Shown one piece after another: positions 1 through 12,336 of a stretch of 64,000 bases of DNA. Where the stretch lies: assembly GCF_037975245.1 (NCBI RefSeq), contig NC_092578.1, forward strand, positions 6,847,501-6,911,500, in the 5' to 3' direction. The DNA comes from Apostichopus japonicus. Taxonomy: Eukaryota; Echinodermata; Holothuroidea; Aspidochirotida; Stichopodidae. A program made the translations under genes and the position numbers. Under the pieces are notes generated by a model. It was not told the origin of the DNA and did no database searches. It saw nothing but the letters and a program-made list of their open reading frames with translations. The stretch's first letter is position 1; each line of letters opens with the position of its first letter.

Positions 1-903
1 GTATTGTTCCACAAATTAATATGTAGTTTGTGGGGTGTTGATAATTATCATAAATTATTATTTTGAACATTGCAGTGTCTAAAGATGGTTGTTTCTTAAT
101 TATAGCGCTCAATTGTGTCGCAGGACATTTGGAAGTTGGGGAGGGGGGATAGTTGAGGTGTGGGGGGGGGCAAAGCAATATTAGCGAAATATTATATTAT
201 ATATAAGTATGTGGGGCAAGAAGCCGTGTCGGAGTGGGGTCTGAAAGCCCGCCAAAGGATCATTGATAGGGGAAGAGGGTTGAAGTTCCCTGAAACTTTG
301 CGATTTCCATTATTTTCAGAACAATAGATCAGCTTCAAATCAGCTTTTTTTTTGATGGCGCTATAAATATATGACGCTATACATATATGGCGCTATAAAA
401 TCGATACACTATGTAACCCCAGGCGCTGCAAATGTAAAATAAAAAAGGTTATTTTACAATATTGCATTCATGAACTATATTTCTTTATGGTTTTGATATA
501 CACCTGATTCGACAGAATGTCTTTTTGAGATTATGTTCCTGTGTTGCTAGAATTTAGGTCCTTAATTAATTCATCGATGTCCATGTCTGTCTATGAATTG
601 GGTGTTTGCACTTTTTCATGAGCACTCGGTTATGATAAAAAAAATTGCCAAAACAAAAATAAAACAAAATATACAGCAGATTTTGAAATATACCATAAAT
701 GAATACTAAATATATTTTCCAACTTTTTCTTCAAACAACCTTCATACCATTTTCATATGATGGTGTGCAATCGGATTCACTCCTCTTAAAGTTTGCTATA
801 ATCAAATGAATATGAAGTAAATAATTCTTAAATAAATAGATACATCTTAATATGTAAATCTAAATTTGTACCGATGAGCGAACTACACAGTAGTTTTTAT
901 GAT

Positions 904-986
<83 letters not shown>

Positions 987-2126
987 CTACAAGTTTTTTT
1001 TTAATACGATGAAGGTAATTCATAATATTATGTCCCAATGATTTAGAAAGGGTGCCCTCACTTTGTATCTAGCAGAAATCACCAAATGCAAACCTTAAAT
1101 TTTCAGGTTACCATCATTTATAGTAACGGTTCATGTCGGTTCTTTATCAGTTCATGTACGGACGAATTAAATTTTCTGTTTCCTACCGTGTGAGTTATAG
1201 AAATAATTTGTGCATTTCATGGGATATACATGGGATACCCGAATCATCGTTTCATCGATTTAGGCAAACGTCATTTAGGCATGGCGCCCTCTGATTCAAC
1301 AATATTAAAATATGGAATATTATAACACAAAATAAAGCAAAACAAAAAATAATATCAGTAAAGGAAGAAAAGGCTAAAACCTGACTGGGAAATTCAAAAC
1401 AAATTGAACGAGTGACCTCAGAATGACAATACAAGACAAAAAACATTAACGTGGCCTATACGTTAGTGACGTCATTCTTCATTGGTGACTCAACAGGTGA
1501 ATAGCCAAGTTTAGCGGCATACTATATTTTCCATTACGTTGATACCGACGGTTGCATGTAAGCGGAAACTCCGTGATGAAACATTATATTTGCCAAAATT
1601 ACGTCAAATTTAAGGCATCGTCTATTTTCGTTGAAACCAAAACAGTTTTCCATTTGGATATGTACCAAAGACTCAATCAATGTAACGAAAAGTACATAAT
1701 TCCTTAATCAGTTACGTATTGCCAATGTCCCAATTTCTTCCAACACAAGTGTTTCGTATCACATAGGATTTTACGGTTTATTTATGTTCTGTTACCTTTG
1801 TGTCCCCCTGGGAGTTTTGCCTCCAAAATAGGGTCGCAGAGGGGGAGGAGGAGGGGGGAGGGGTTAAGAATCAAGACACAAACGTAGCCGTACATCCGTT
1901 GTTCCACGAGTCACAAGATTAAATAAAACGTACAAAAATAAGTTATTGCACCTAACGTCAAGAAATTAAAATATAAACAAGAAATACATAAACTTCATGA
2001 ATAGCATCGAAACAACAAAGAAGCACTGCCTTGTACATTAATGTCGCATATAAACCGCGAAACAAACTATATATTAATATGAAATAATGTCAATAACGGA
2101 AGGAAACTCGAAATCATAAACGAAAT
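1..2126. other. 3' flank of the neurotrophin-like gene
   Basis: AT-rich with no coding exon recognised. It holds three short copies of a GGCGCTATAAATATAT-like word at 355-400 and an (AT)n microsatellite. The 3' UTR probably covers the upper part. Confidence 0.5.
907..984. repeat. (AT)n microsatellite
   Basis: Uninterrupted alternating AT for about 78 bases. Confidence 0.98.
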
Positions 2127-2132
2127 TTTATT
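2127..2132 (-). terminator. Candidate polyadenylation signal of the neurotrophin-like gene
   Basis: AATAAA on the minus strand, about 195 bases after the stop codon. It is plausible, but AATAAA is frequent in AT-rich DNA. Confidence 0.35.
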
Positions 2133-2326
2133 ATATATGAAAATAAAACTATAATAGCTTTTGTCTTGTTCGCAGCAAAGCAAACTAAAGTGTTCATTGC
2201 ACCAATATGTCTTACCTCGGATATTGTTCTGTTATTACACAGACCAGCGACCTCATTTTGTCATGCAATAAAACACGTTAAAACATGGTAAAAATAATGA
2301 TAAAATAAAGATGGCCATTGCAATTA

Positions 2327-2521
2327 TTATGGTGGGCCAAGGACACTTACACAACTTTGTATTTCAATATATTGTGTGCTGATCGTATTGGTAGCCAAGT
2401 CTATGACAAACGCGTTTACTAGTCTAGTTGAAGATATACAGTCCACCGAGGGTAGAATTGGACTCGTTGAAAATTCACACTCCTCCTCAAAGAATATTTG
2501 GTTAACATTCATGGAATTTAA
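2327..2521 (-). CDS. Neurotrophin-like exon 4: C-terminal mature domain and stop
   Basis: Acceptor TTTTCACAG, phase 0, stop TAA at 2,329-2,327. It encodes NVNQIFFEEECEF, PSVDCISSTRLVNAFVIDL and YIEIQSCVSVLGPP. Spacing from the second mature cysteine to the next is 13 residues against 22 between cysteines 2 and 4 of NGF, so the loop carrying cysteine 3 looks deleted. SCVS replaces the usual (S/A)CVC. Confidence 0.72.
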   Translation of the reverse strand, partial: LNSMNVNQIFFEEECEFSTSPILPSVDCISSTRLVNAFVIDLATNTISTQYIEIQSCVSVLGPP

Positions 2522-5500
2522 CTGTGAAAAGAGAAAAAAATATAAAAACTAAAATTTGAGAACTGATCAAAATTCAGAAATGTTAAGCAAAATAGCATTT
2601 GGAAATTGATAATATCAAAGCACTACAAACGAGCTTCTACTAAGAAGTTACCGGTATACACGGTCTTAGTGGAAGAAGCGTATAGGTGTTACTATGGGAA
2701 AGCGGGGAAATAGGGGGCGGATGCACTTATTAATTAAGATAAGTCAGCAAAAATATAAGGTATTCTTGACTTTTTTTCTTCAAGAAAAAAAACCAGAGGA
2801 TGAATTGAAACATAACAGCATCCTGCGTAGACCTTAAGCACCAGGACTACCGTATACGGTAACATATATCACGGTTTGCTTGGACATATTATAGAGGGGA
2901 GGGGAGGGGAGGGGTCGTGGGAGAGGGGGACGATTTATTTGTGAAAACAGAATCAAAATCTGTTGACGCATCCTTCAACGTTGCCACCATTATACGCCAT
3001 GTACAAGGCTGTGGTGAGGCTTCACCTAATTAACTATCCACACCATCGCTAGGACATAGGATATTTCCTTATTGTAAAGGATATACGCGAAGAAAGTGCA
3101 TTCTTTTTCTTTTCCATGGAAATGTACTTTCTATAGGATGTACCCTGACATTGAAGACTATAACTGTCAATATTTATTCTGATGTTAATTTGGTCATTAG
3201 AATATTAATTAAAGCAATTGGTCAAGTAAAACTGCATATTCATGAGTGGAAAATTTCTACTTTTTGTATATGTTGTATTATGCTTGATCAGCGCTACAAC
3301 TCGTGGTTTGTGTTTCTTGCTGTTGAAAGGATGCCACTGTAGACTACCAAGGAGTGCTGATACCGCCATTTTTACTTGACCGTCTGAAGTTAAACATTTC
3401 TTCTTATTAACACTTAGTTACTATTTTCCACCACAAAAAATATATATATTGTGTTTTATAACATTTCTCGAGTCTTATTAAGTTACTTGCTAGTGGGCCT
3501 ACGTGCAGGAACGTTAAATGGGTTAGCACATTGCATTTCATTTTCCAGCAAGGAGCGGACCTTAATTAAGTTACTAAACGCCATATTAGTATATATCAGG
3601 CCTACATTTAGTGGAATCGGTACAGACCGTTTCCGGCTTCGGTGGGATGGTTTCGGGTGGGAGGGGTTCCGCTTAGTATTGTGTGCAACCCTAAGAAGCT
3701 TACTTTAAGGGAAAGGCTTATGGAAGTGTCAAGCCACGCCAAGGTAGATCGGATTCTGTCAGCGCTGATGTTCCAGGATTTGAAATCGGGGTAAGTGTAC
3801 AACGTTCAGTTTTTTACCGTCTAATGGCTATTGAATTGAAATTTAAGATCTGGGGTGTATTTACCACTATAACGTCTCCATCATCCATGTGACGTAGGAG
3901 TGGATATAAGAGTAACTATATGTATACGTGAAAGGCTTTCGACCTTAATTCTTTCTATATTTTTTCCCCTTTATTTTTGGAACATAAGGTAGCCACGTAT
4001 TACATCATCTTAAAGTACCCCCTTTAATATTTACAAACTGAGTTTTCCTTTCCCTGTTACCCAGCCAAGAATAGTTCGCGCAATCTATTCATCCTCGAGA
4101 TTTGCATAACAATACTTATCCGTTGTTTATCTGAGTTCCTAAAATTCTTCAATGGCGTTGTATAGGAAGGGCATGTAACCATTGCATATACGTGTGTATG
4201 TATGTATGTATTTTAGATCCTCCTGCAAGCGGAACTCACGAAGAAGCCATCAATTGGCTTATCAAAGCCGCAAGCTGATCGAAATCAGTCTCTTAGATTC
4301 ATATTTAACGTCCATGATTGTGAATTGTCAACAACTTAACTCTGTAAGTGGCCCAACTCTGTACGTATAGGCCTATTGGCTGTTGTATCAACAATACAAT
4401 ACGCCACGGTGTGTGCCTTTATACATAAGTTATAGGACGTGTTTACCAGGAAATGAGCTTTTACTAGTTCAGGTCGCCGCTTCTATTAAATATGATTCAT
4501 TATATACAAATATTTATAATTCTCTACTATTGATTGATCCATAAACATCCCATTATCATCTTTTAGCTAAAATTATCAGAGAGATCTCCGTGATGACTAA
4601 CTTCCCATAAACAGCTACGAAAAAAAAAACCACAAATCAATCTTTCCCAGTATTGAGCGATATTTTAGTTAACAAGTCGCGTATGTCATTTTTATAATCT
4701 ATGATGTCATAGTTGCCACGAGGATGTGAAATTTGTTACTGTCTCTTAACTTTTCTTTTCATATTTCTTTTGATATGTTAAATGTAAAATATGTTAACAG
4801 CGTTGACGCTGAAAACCAATGCCATCCTAAGGTCATGTCAATATTTTTTATTCCTCATTTACAAAACCACCATTTCTATTATAGACTATAAATATTGAAA
4901 ATTCATACAGAAAAACACGTATAACATATGAAGAAGCATTAAACCTATAATATCTCCCAACTGGACTAAGAATTTGCTTAGCTATTTTTTTTTGGCGGTG
5001 GTGGGCGGGGGGGGATGGGGGGGGGGGGTTCATGAACCGGTTATCTCCATCACAAAGGCTTATAACGAGGGTTGGGTTAGTGCAAGTCCCCGTTTCATTA
5101 TACTGGTTGTGGCAATCTGGCAAAATGCTAGTCAGACTGGTATCAATTTCTGATCGGTAAAGCATACAGTGTGTAGTTATCACTGATTATGACACGATGA
5201 AATTATTGCGACACAACCGTATATACTTGTTATAATGGCATGCCTGATGTGGTTACCAAGGTTACCAATTAAGGACAATTTTAACCAGACCTATACGAAG
5301 TAGTACAAAACCTAAGATTATAATTGATTGACTATAGACGCACTATACCTATATATACTCTTTTTCTTTTAAAAAATAACAAATAAACAAACACCACTTC
5401 TTCATGATGCATAGTTAGAAGATTTTTTTTTCATATAGTCAACGTACGTACGATGATGGTGGTTTTCATTTTTATGATAATAATATATATCTTTTTCATA

Positions 5501-8500
5501 AAGTTGACTACAATTTTTGTTGGCTCTTTTACTAGTTGTTTTTTTTTATATGTTTTTTCCGGTTAGGTACTTTCTTTTAATTATACTCAACTATGACGTA
5601 AATAGGCATCATTAATTTCCCTTTTGTTTTTGTGGTCTTTTTGTTGAATTACACCGCCGTTCTAATAAACAAACTACGTCAGCAATCTGTATAGATTTAA
5701 CAACTTAAGCCCGGTCGGAAGTTTGAAGCAAATTAAGAGTATTAAAATACTAGAATGGCACCGCAATGGGCGAGAAAATTGATATGGTATCAACATTTAT
5801 CATTTCTAAGAAATCTCTACAGTTACTAAGGGAAACGAGGGGTTTTTTAAAATTAATATCAAGAATCTGTGTCCATTAAAACCGAAATTGGGTTTCGTGC
5901 AAAGCGTTTTGTGTGATGTGTTGTTGTGGCTGACATCTAAGCACTTTTGTTCGTAAACATGTATATAGGGCTACTCTAATGACGTAGGCCTGCTAAGTTA
6001 ACATACGAACTACTTTTAAAGCAACTTAAATAGAAAAAAACATAATAATAATAATAAAAGGGATTCGTTTCCGGCAAATCACATGATCGGAGCAAAACTT
6101 AAAAACAAGGCATGACCCAGAAAAGCAAAGGAGTGTTATAACCAAACTGCAACGAAAAGCTAAGCCTCGTATATATGCAGTGTTGGAACAAATTGGTTCA
6201 AAATGTTCTTTTTTGTTTTTCTCCAAAAAGATATTATGCTTCGCTGAGTGAGTTTCATTACACTTTACTCGAGACAGGACAATTTCTTGTGATTATTCGA
6301 CTCCATCTTGTGATAATCATACGGACATGTCGTCCCGATAAGTAAAACATCGTAATGTAAACTAGATGGACCCACTTTAATACGAGTCATCCCCACTCGC
6401 CCCACCCTCTCCCCCACCCCACCCCACCCCACCCCACCGGAGTATTTCCCTGCGTGTGCAGTGAGATCTGACTTACTTGGATTATTTGCGATATTGTTCC
6501 TTCGGAGTTGAATGCTAACTGAGGTATCGTCTGTTGTGCGAGTGCAGGGCAGATTCGAATATTGCTATTTCGGCGTTCACGTGCGGGTTGTTGTTGTAAA
6601 CTGTCATTTTGTGCTGAAGGCTCGTGGAAAAACGGTCTAAATAAAAAAAAATCAATAAAACAAAATAATATTAAATGTAATAAAAATTATACCCAAATAC
6701 ATCAACTATAGAGGAACACAACCCAAATATATACTAACCTGACGAAAAACACAGCTTATCATTCTGAGGATAAGGTAAATTGGTGTGCTTGATAAAATCC
6801 ATTGGTAACAGTCATAATTTTGTCCCCCCTCCCCCCCCCCCAAAAAAAAAATTGTTCACCGACCCAGACGATGACCCCAGCCCCAGAATGGTTTGGCCTC
6901 TTTTGACAGTGACAAAATGCAGTTAAATGTTCGCGTACCCGTTTCGGCTTTGACGGACCCCAATTTTTCCGGGATACCCCCTGTGGTCCAGGGGTTTGCC
7001 CTCATGATGCCCCCCCCCAATCCCAGTTTGAGAAACATAGTCCTAACCATTCACGTTAGAAATGTTATCACTCGGTACTTTGTTCACAGTTTGCTTCATA
7101 AAGCATTTGGCCCTCCCCATAAATTGCAAATCGTGCAACACAGGTTAGACGAACTACTGTCGCTATCCAAAGACCTCCCCCCCCTCCCTCGGCCTCATAC
7201 ACATACATACTCCGTCTCCAGCCTCCATCTCCCCCCCCCCCCATATTTACTACTTCCTGTTCGCCCTGTTTAGATCATCGGTTAAGAGTTAATTTCATCA
7301 AGTTTACCTGTAAAATGGCAGCAATTTATTGATTTGGTGCGTGGTAAGGTTGACTATTGATATATCAAACTCCGACCCTCTTTTCAATAAGCTTCGGTTA
7401 CACTGCAAGGTGTCTAGCATCTCTTGTGCATCGTCAATCTGTAAAGATAAGAAATATATGTTCTACCATTTTTTTCAATATTTGTTGACAATGGTATATT
7501 TTCAACAACCTGTTTCGTTTTGGCGATTGTATCAGCAGTACAGGCTGTATGAATCAACACAGCATAAGTAAGACCTACATCACAGCGTAGCACACGACAT
7601 ACAGTTAAAGGGTAAAGATAATCGATAGCTCTGCATAGTACGCTTGGAGCACAGTCGTATCGTGCAATCTGTATCACAACGTAACGTACAGTCCACGACA
7701 CAGCGTAACGTACAGTCCACGGTAGCGTAACGTTCAGTCTACGACAGCATATGGTTCAGTCTACGACAGCGTAACGTTCAGTCGACGACATAGCGTATCG
7801 TGCACTTCATACATCAGGAGGTATTGTGCAATTTATATCACAACGTAACGTATACAACTTACGACACAACGTAACGTGCAACCAGCAGTGTAACGCACAT
7901 CATACAGAGCAACGTCTATCTGCATCCCAGCGCAACGTACAACCTGCATCACAGCACAACGTACAACATACACAAAGCGTGGTATACGTTCTACGTAATA
8001 CACGTATACAGTGCACCCTATACAGGAAACGTGTTACTTTTGGTATGAGAATTTAGTTTCTTTGCAATTCAAGATGGAGGCGGGGCGTTTGCCGGAAACA
8101 GGTAGGTCTATGTATTTGATATTTGTATATTCTTTACAGCTGTACTTCGCCACCATCAGCCCCCACTCCCCCTTTCTTCCCGGCCATAAAAATCTGCCCA
8201 AGCTCCGCTGCGTCCCTGGTATTCTTACATAGCGCCTTACATCAAAATATGATCTCAAAGCACTTCACAATAAAGCGCCTTTTTCTGACCTTCAAACCCA
8301 AAACATGCCTGGTTGAATCAATGTTTCATATAACCAAAAAAATTGCCTCAGACTCACCCCACCTCACCCCTTCCATGGAAATGCATTGGGTGTTGAGGGG
8401 GTGGGGAGCGGTGTGTGATTGGACATTACCTCTTCAATCTGTTCCTGATCAAGTGACAGTTTAGGTGGTTTTTTCATCGGGTCTCTGCCTTCTGGCATCT

Positions 8501-8804
8501 CACAATAAATGTTTGCTTCTTCCAATTTTGCTTCCTTTTTTGAATTTTCCTCACTGACGTTGGACTCATTGCTGCTAGCTGAATCTGATTCAGTAACTGA
8601 CGAACTCGTGTAACTGTTTTCGTCTACGTTAAGGTCGGAAGCAAGTGGTGACGTCATTGACTCTGTAGTCTGCAGGTCTGCTGTCTGTGTCGTCATCGTC
8701 GTGTTGATGGGAAAACTATAAACTGTCGTCAAAATCGTTAACACCATTAAAACCAGAAGACTTACTTGCATAACTTGGGTTTTACACTCCATCGTTTACT
8801 TTAT
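2327..8804 (-). CDS. Neurotrophin-like secreted precursor (NGF family), four coding exons, 270 residues
   Basis: Four minus-strand exons join in frame (363+131+124+195 coding bases). Order of parts: signal peptide (hydrophobic residues about 10-25, likely cut after VYS), a Ser/Thr- and acid-rich pro-region with sequons, RERR at residues 172-175 as a furin-type site, then a 95-residue mature domain. Mature motifs are ICPAL near the start, NQIFFEEEC (compare KQYFYETKC in BDNF), DCISS, and IEIQSCVSVL near the end (compare RIDTSCVCTL). The length is close to vertebrate neurotrophins (about 240-260). It would be processed in the secretory path and act on Trk- or p75-type receptors if the family call holds. 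The structurally related Spatzle/trunk cystine knots are the main alternative. Cysteines 3 and 6 of the family are absent. Confidence 0.72.
2522..6476. other. Intron 3 of the neurotrophin-like gene
   Basis: About 4 kb without a recognised exon. It contains a 3' SINE half at 4,194-4,350, a G-run near 5,006-5,028 and an AC-rich (CCCCA)n stretch near 6,410-6,438. Confidence 0.6.
4194..4350 (-). mobile_element. SINE (family A), 3' half
   Basis: On the minus strand this matches the 3' half of the SINE at 53,766-54,032. Shared words include TGTTGACAATT, AAATATGAATCTAAGAG, CAGCTTGCGGCTTTGATAAG and CTTCTTCG.GAGTTCC, followed by a (CATA)n tail. The tRNA-like head is missing, as in 5'-truncated insertions. 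Confidence 0.8.
6477..6600 (-). CDS. Neurotrophin-like exon 3: processing site and first part of mature domain
   Basis: Acceptor AAATGACAG (weak pyrimidine tract), donor GTAAGT, phase 2 in and 0 out. It encodes LQQQPARERRNSNIRICPAL and AFNSEGTISQIIQ. RERR fits the furin rule R-x-R/K-R and lies seven residues before the first mature cysteine, as in vertebrate neurotrophins. Using the other nearby AG would bring an immediate stop. Confidence 0.7.
7308..7438 (-). CDS. Neurotrophin-like exon 2: pro-region
   Basis: Acceptor CTTTACAG, donor GTAAAC, phase 0 in and 2 out. It encodes IDDAQEMLDTLQCNRSLLKR and NLTTHQINKLLPFY. It carries one cysteine, a KR pair and two sequons. No domain is recognised; it is placed by frame and splice signals between exons 1 and 3. 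Confidence 0.65.
7660..7995. repeat. Degenerate minisatellite rich in ACGTAACGT
   Basis: About a dozen units of 22-30 bases built on (C)A.AGCGTAACGTACAGTC.ACGA, decaying toward the 3' side. It lies in intron 1 of the neurotrophin-like gene and has more CpG than its surroundings. Confidence 0.8.
8226..8276. repeat. Possible dispersed-repeat fragment (AGCGCC...AAAGCACTTCACAAT)
   Basis: The motif TAGCGCCTTACATCA followed by TCTCAAAGCACTTCACAATA resembles a tail common in invertebrate retroposons. It is single copy in this window, so the call rests on recognition only. It is in intron 1 of the neurotrophin-like gene. Confidence 0.3.
8430..8804 (-). CDS. Neurotrophin-like exon 1: start codon, signal peptide, pro-region
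   Basis: The ATG is at 8,792-8,790; the exon starts 12 bases earlier after acceptor CTACAG, so a non-coding 5' exon lies further upstream and was not located. It encodes 121 residues: an MECKTQ start, a leucine-rich signal sequence, then a Ser/Thr/Glu-rich segment. It ends in phase 0 at donor GTAATG. The signal peptide at the first ATG supports the start choice. Confidence 0.8.
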
Positions 8805-10976
8805 CTGTAGACAAGAAACAGGAAGAAGGAAGCTTTATTGTAAATACGTAAGTTTCTTCTCCTAAATCGGTGTAACTTTAAACTTATATGATGGCGGGTA
8901 GCGCCCCTTATTAAAACTAAAGTAGAGAAAAAATGAGAAATGTGCTGGCATGCGCTATATCAGAACTGTAATATAAGTCATGTAGATATAGCCTCGTTAA
9001 GTTTGATTGAAACAAAAAAAATATTTAAAACAACGAAGATAATCAAATACTATTCTTCTTTCTGTTAATATTCATACTTTGTGGCATGTATAGGCGGTAC
9101 ACGACCTGTGTATGGGAATTTCCTCACATGGAACCTATATGCGCAACTGCAGACTTTTCCGACGTGTATACCCCCTATCGAATCAGGTAAACTTTTCTAA
9201 CTGCTATTGTTTTCCACACGGTGAGTGTTCTAATAAATATTTTCTATTCTAAAACAGCATACCAACGATGATGTCGTAATGTATCACAATATCATTAACA
9301 AACCTATTCCCCGTTTTTTTCTAATTCCATTCAATTTAAATACAGAAAAACAGTCAGAAATCTCATCGGTTGGAACCTTCCAACTTTAAAGTTAGGCTTG
9401 TACTCACCACGATATAAGTAACTAAAATGTGTAACGGTCCAAAAAACAATATGGCGTGTTTTTCCACTTCTCTGGTTTCCTCTTGCGAGCAACAAATTCT
9501 GATTGGATGAGTACTGGTGACGTCACTGTTATAACTGGTAGTCTACGGAACAAAATTAAGAATTGCACTTCTCACAAGGAACTTGTATGAATGAATGAAA
9601 ATATGAAAGAAGAGGATGAAATTTATATCTGCCAGCAAACTATTGAAGTGGGCGTATATGAATAATGACATCATAATTTTGGAATACTTTTAGTTGTGGT
9701 GACGTCAAGTAACGGTTTCCGAAGCAAATAAAAATGGAGGCTCGTCGAACTGGCTTACAAAATAGCATACGTCATAAAGACATCTGCCACTGAAATAAGG
9801 ACGTCCTAATTTTATTCGGGGTTTTAAAACTTGCTTATATAGCGGGCGGTGAAAACAGCGCTCCCGATTGGCTATACAAATTGGTATACCAACAAATAGA
9901 GATTGTGCTGTGTGTGTGTAACGTTTCAACACTTCGTCGCCGTTAAAATATCCAATTCTGTATTTTACTTAAGCTACACATGAAGTAGAATTTGAATAGC
10001 ATACCGATTATATCACTCTTTGTTCCTTTAAGTCCTACGGAAAGCTATCATATTTATTTTATTAATTCATCAAGTGTATAAAAATATTACACATTGAAAA
10101 TCAGAACAAATATAAATCCGTAAATTAACGATAAATCCGTAACAAGTATGAGTGAGAAATTTATAAAAATAATAAATATGTAAAGATATGCCAAACATGT
10201 AAGAAATCTAAAAGTTGAAAAATTATTAATAAAAAATATGTAGGAAAGAGCCTGAAAAGCGTCAAAAATTGTGCCAAACTAAAAATAGGAACGATAAAAA
10301 AACTAAACAGAAAATACAGATACCGTGTACGAAGAATTACATAATTTCACAGCAGATGGGGAAAAAAAAACTATCCGTTAGACGCTTATTTCCCCTAAGA
10401 GTACGGAGACGGTGATTTGAAGGTAAAAAAAAAAAAAATAGCCGTTACCAGGGTGATTCGAATCACTCATAATTTTGTGAAATCGGATGTGGGAAAATTG
10501 GAAGCGGAGAGGATGGTTGAAGTTTAACCAGCAGAAGGTCAACAGAGTATTCGGTCTTAAATTGCTTAACTGTCAACTCGATCAGATAGGTTAATAATCA
10601 TACCGATATCTTCTTTTTTTCTCTTTTTTTGTTTCAAAATTTCAAACAACTTTTCGTCATAATGTCCAAACGTCAGAATGAGAAAATATGAAATATACAT
10701 TATAAATAAGAATGAATTTTAAATTCTATTTAACAGAATAATGTTGCACTGAAAACTTTGAATAAATTCCATGCCATCACCGATGGTGTATGTCCCTATA
10801 GTCGACTGCAATTGTTGTTGGGTATTAACTATTCCTTATATATATTTTAATTGTATCGCATAAATTTCAAGAACAATGAATGAAGAGGGTATATAGCTTC
10901 GTTTCTTGCATTTTTTTTCGTTTCGTACTGTTTGTCCTTGTTGGTATTTGTGTCAATTAAAAATTATAAAAATTAA

Positions 10977-11046
<70 letters not shown>

Positions 11047-11379
11047 ACATGAACTTTAACATTATCGGTTTAATTAACAGTAAGCGCAATACTTAATTAC
11101 AAAATTATCCATGTTTAACTAGACATCGTTGTTTGAAGGTTTCTTTGAAAAGAAGAGAACGCGCAGTTCATTGTTATTCTTATCTTACACGTATTGTTCT
11201 ATTTCTAAAGAAAATAGAACTCGTGAAAGAAAATAGAAGCACAGGTTTTTTTCTTATTTACAGTTGAAAATGAAGTACTTTGCTGGATGGAGTAAAAGAA
11301 AATTAATATGGTGTATAATATCCTTAAGATATCCAAACTTAACATGTTCTAAATTAACATCGAAATGTTCGTTAGTATA
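8805..11379. other. Upstream flank of the neurotrophin-like gene
   Basis: The non-coding 5' exon and promoter of the minus-strand gene should be here, but I cannot place them. Apart from the (AT)n run at 10,982 nothing is recognised. Confidence 0.4.
10982..11042. repeat. (AT)n microsatellite
   Basis: Uninterrupted alternating TA/AT for about 60 bases in intergenic DNA. Confidence 0.98.
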
Positions 11380-11720
11380 CTAAGAAGACTTTAAAACAAC
11401 TTCTTCCAGAAGGCATTTCCTGGGGGAGGGACAAAACCAGTAAAGATGTTCTAAGGTTTCATTAAACGAGTTACAAAAAGTGCAAAAAAAGTGAATCTTT
11501 GATCTCAATTCTGTAAAGAAAAGTATTTGTACCGGGTACCCAATATTTCTATGTAAGAACCTGAATTGAAGATACTGTATCTTAGAATCTCTTACCGCAA
11601 TAAAGAGTAAGGTAAACATATTGTTCCAATTATAATTGTTGTTAATTTTATCTTCGTCCTACTTTGAAATGGCCTCATGCCGAAGAACATTTCTCTGCAG
11701 GGTGAAATAATATTATAAGT
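11380..11720 (-). pseudogene. Degenerate LINE ORF2 3' end (reverse transcriptase C-terminal zinc knuckle)
   Basis: The minus strand encodes RDSKIQYLQFRFLHRN, then FFCTFCNSFNETLEHLYWFC. The C-x2-C...H-x4-C pattern and the K-I-x-x-(F/L)-Q-(F/Y)-R-x-L-H-R lead are typical of the end of L1-like LINE ORF2 proteins. Upstream sequence continues in a different frame, so a frameshift is present. No full element is visible. Confidence 0.65.
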
Positions 11721-12220
11721 GATCTTAGTAGAGCGAACTTTTATGGAGGATTGTATACTTACAAGATTTTCCAACGGTATAAAGAGCAATTTCAGTTCAG
11801 CATCAACTTCTTTCGGAACTTTTCGGAATAATGTTCTTCGTTTGCTGGCGTTTGAAGCTTTTAAGCTAATAGCAATTGTTAACTCGGTCAGTGAAATAGA
11901 CATATATCTATATAATATTTTTTTTAAATCGTACGTTATACGCACCAGTGAATGCGATGGGTAATACCCTTTCGTAATAGCAGTTTCTATTTTTGTTCGT
12001 CAATAAAGCGATGATCAATATTTACACAGAATGGAGATTAGAAAGATTTCTTGTATTTTTAATATAGTGTGGATCCTGTTTAACATTGGTGGTATTGTTG
12101 CTATAGAAACAGAGGGACAGATCATTCATGGGTTTTGGGAAATCTTTCATACTTCGTTTTTTCCCATCATGCTACTTGGCATATAATGTTTATATGACGT
12201 ATAGCAAGAAGCAGGGTTTG

Positions 12221-12336
12221 CAGGTTTCTTCCGCGGGGTGGAATAAACCGCGGAAAAAACCGCGGTTTTTCCCCACTCGGACAAAATAGGTTTCTTCCAG
12301 TGTCTTCCACTCGGACAAAATGGAAGAAACTCATTT
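12221..12336. repeat. Short inverted-repeat cluster (TTTCTTCC and ACCGCGG)
   Basis: Contains GGTTTCTTCC and GGAAGAAAC in opposite orientation, an ACCGCGG repeat set, and two copies of ACTCGGACAAAAT. A 15-base G run follows. Related to the cluster at 12,978. Confidence 0.7.

Noticed and set aside
4848-5183. Cysteine-bearing open frame in intron 3 of the neurotrophin-like gene, considered as an alternative exon
   Set aside because: The nearest acceptor gives the wrong phase for joining to the exon at 6,477, and it includes a G-run-encoded proline tract.
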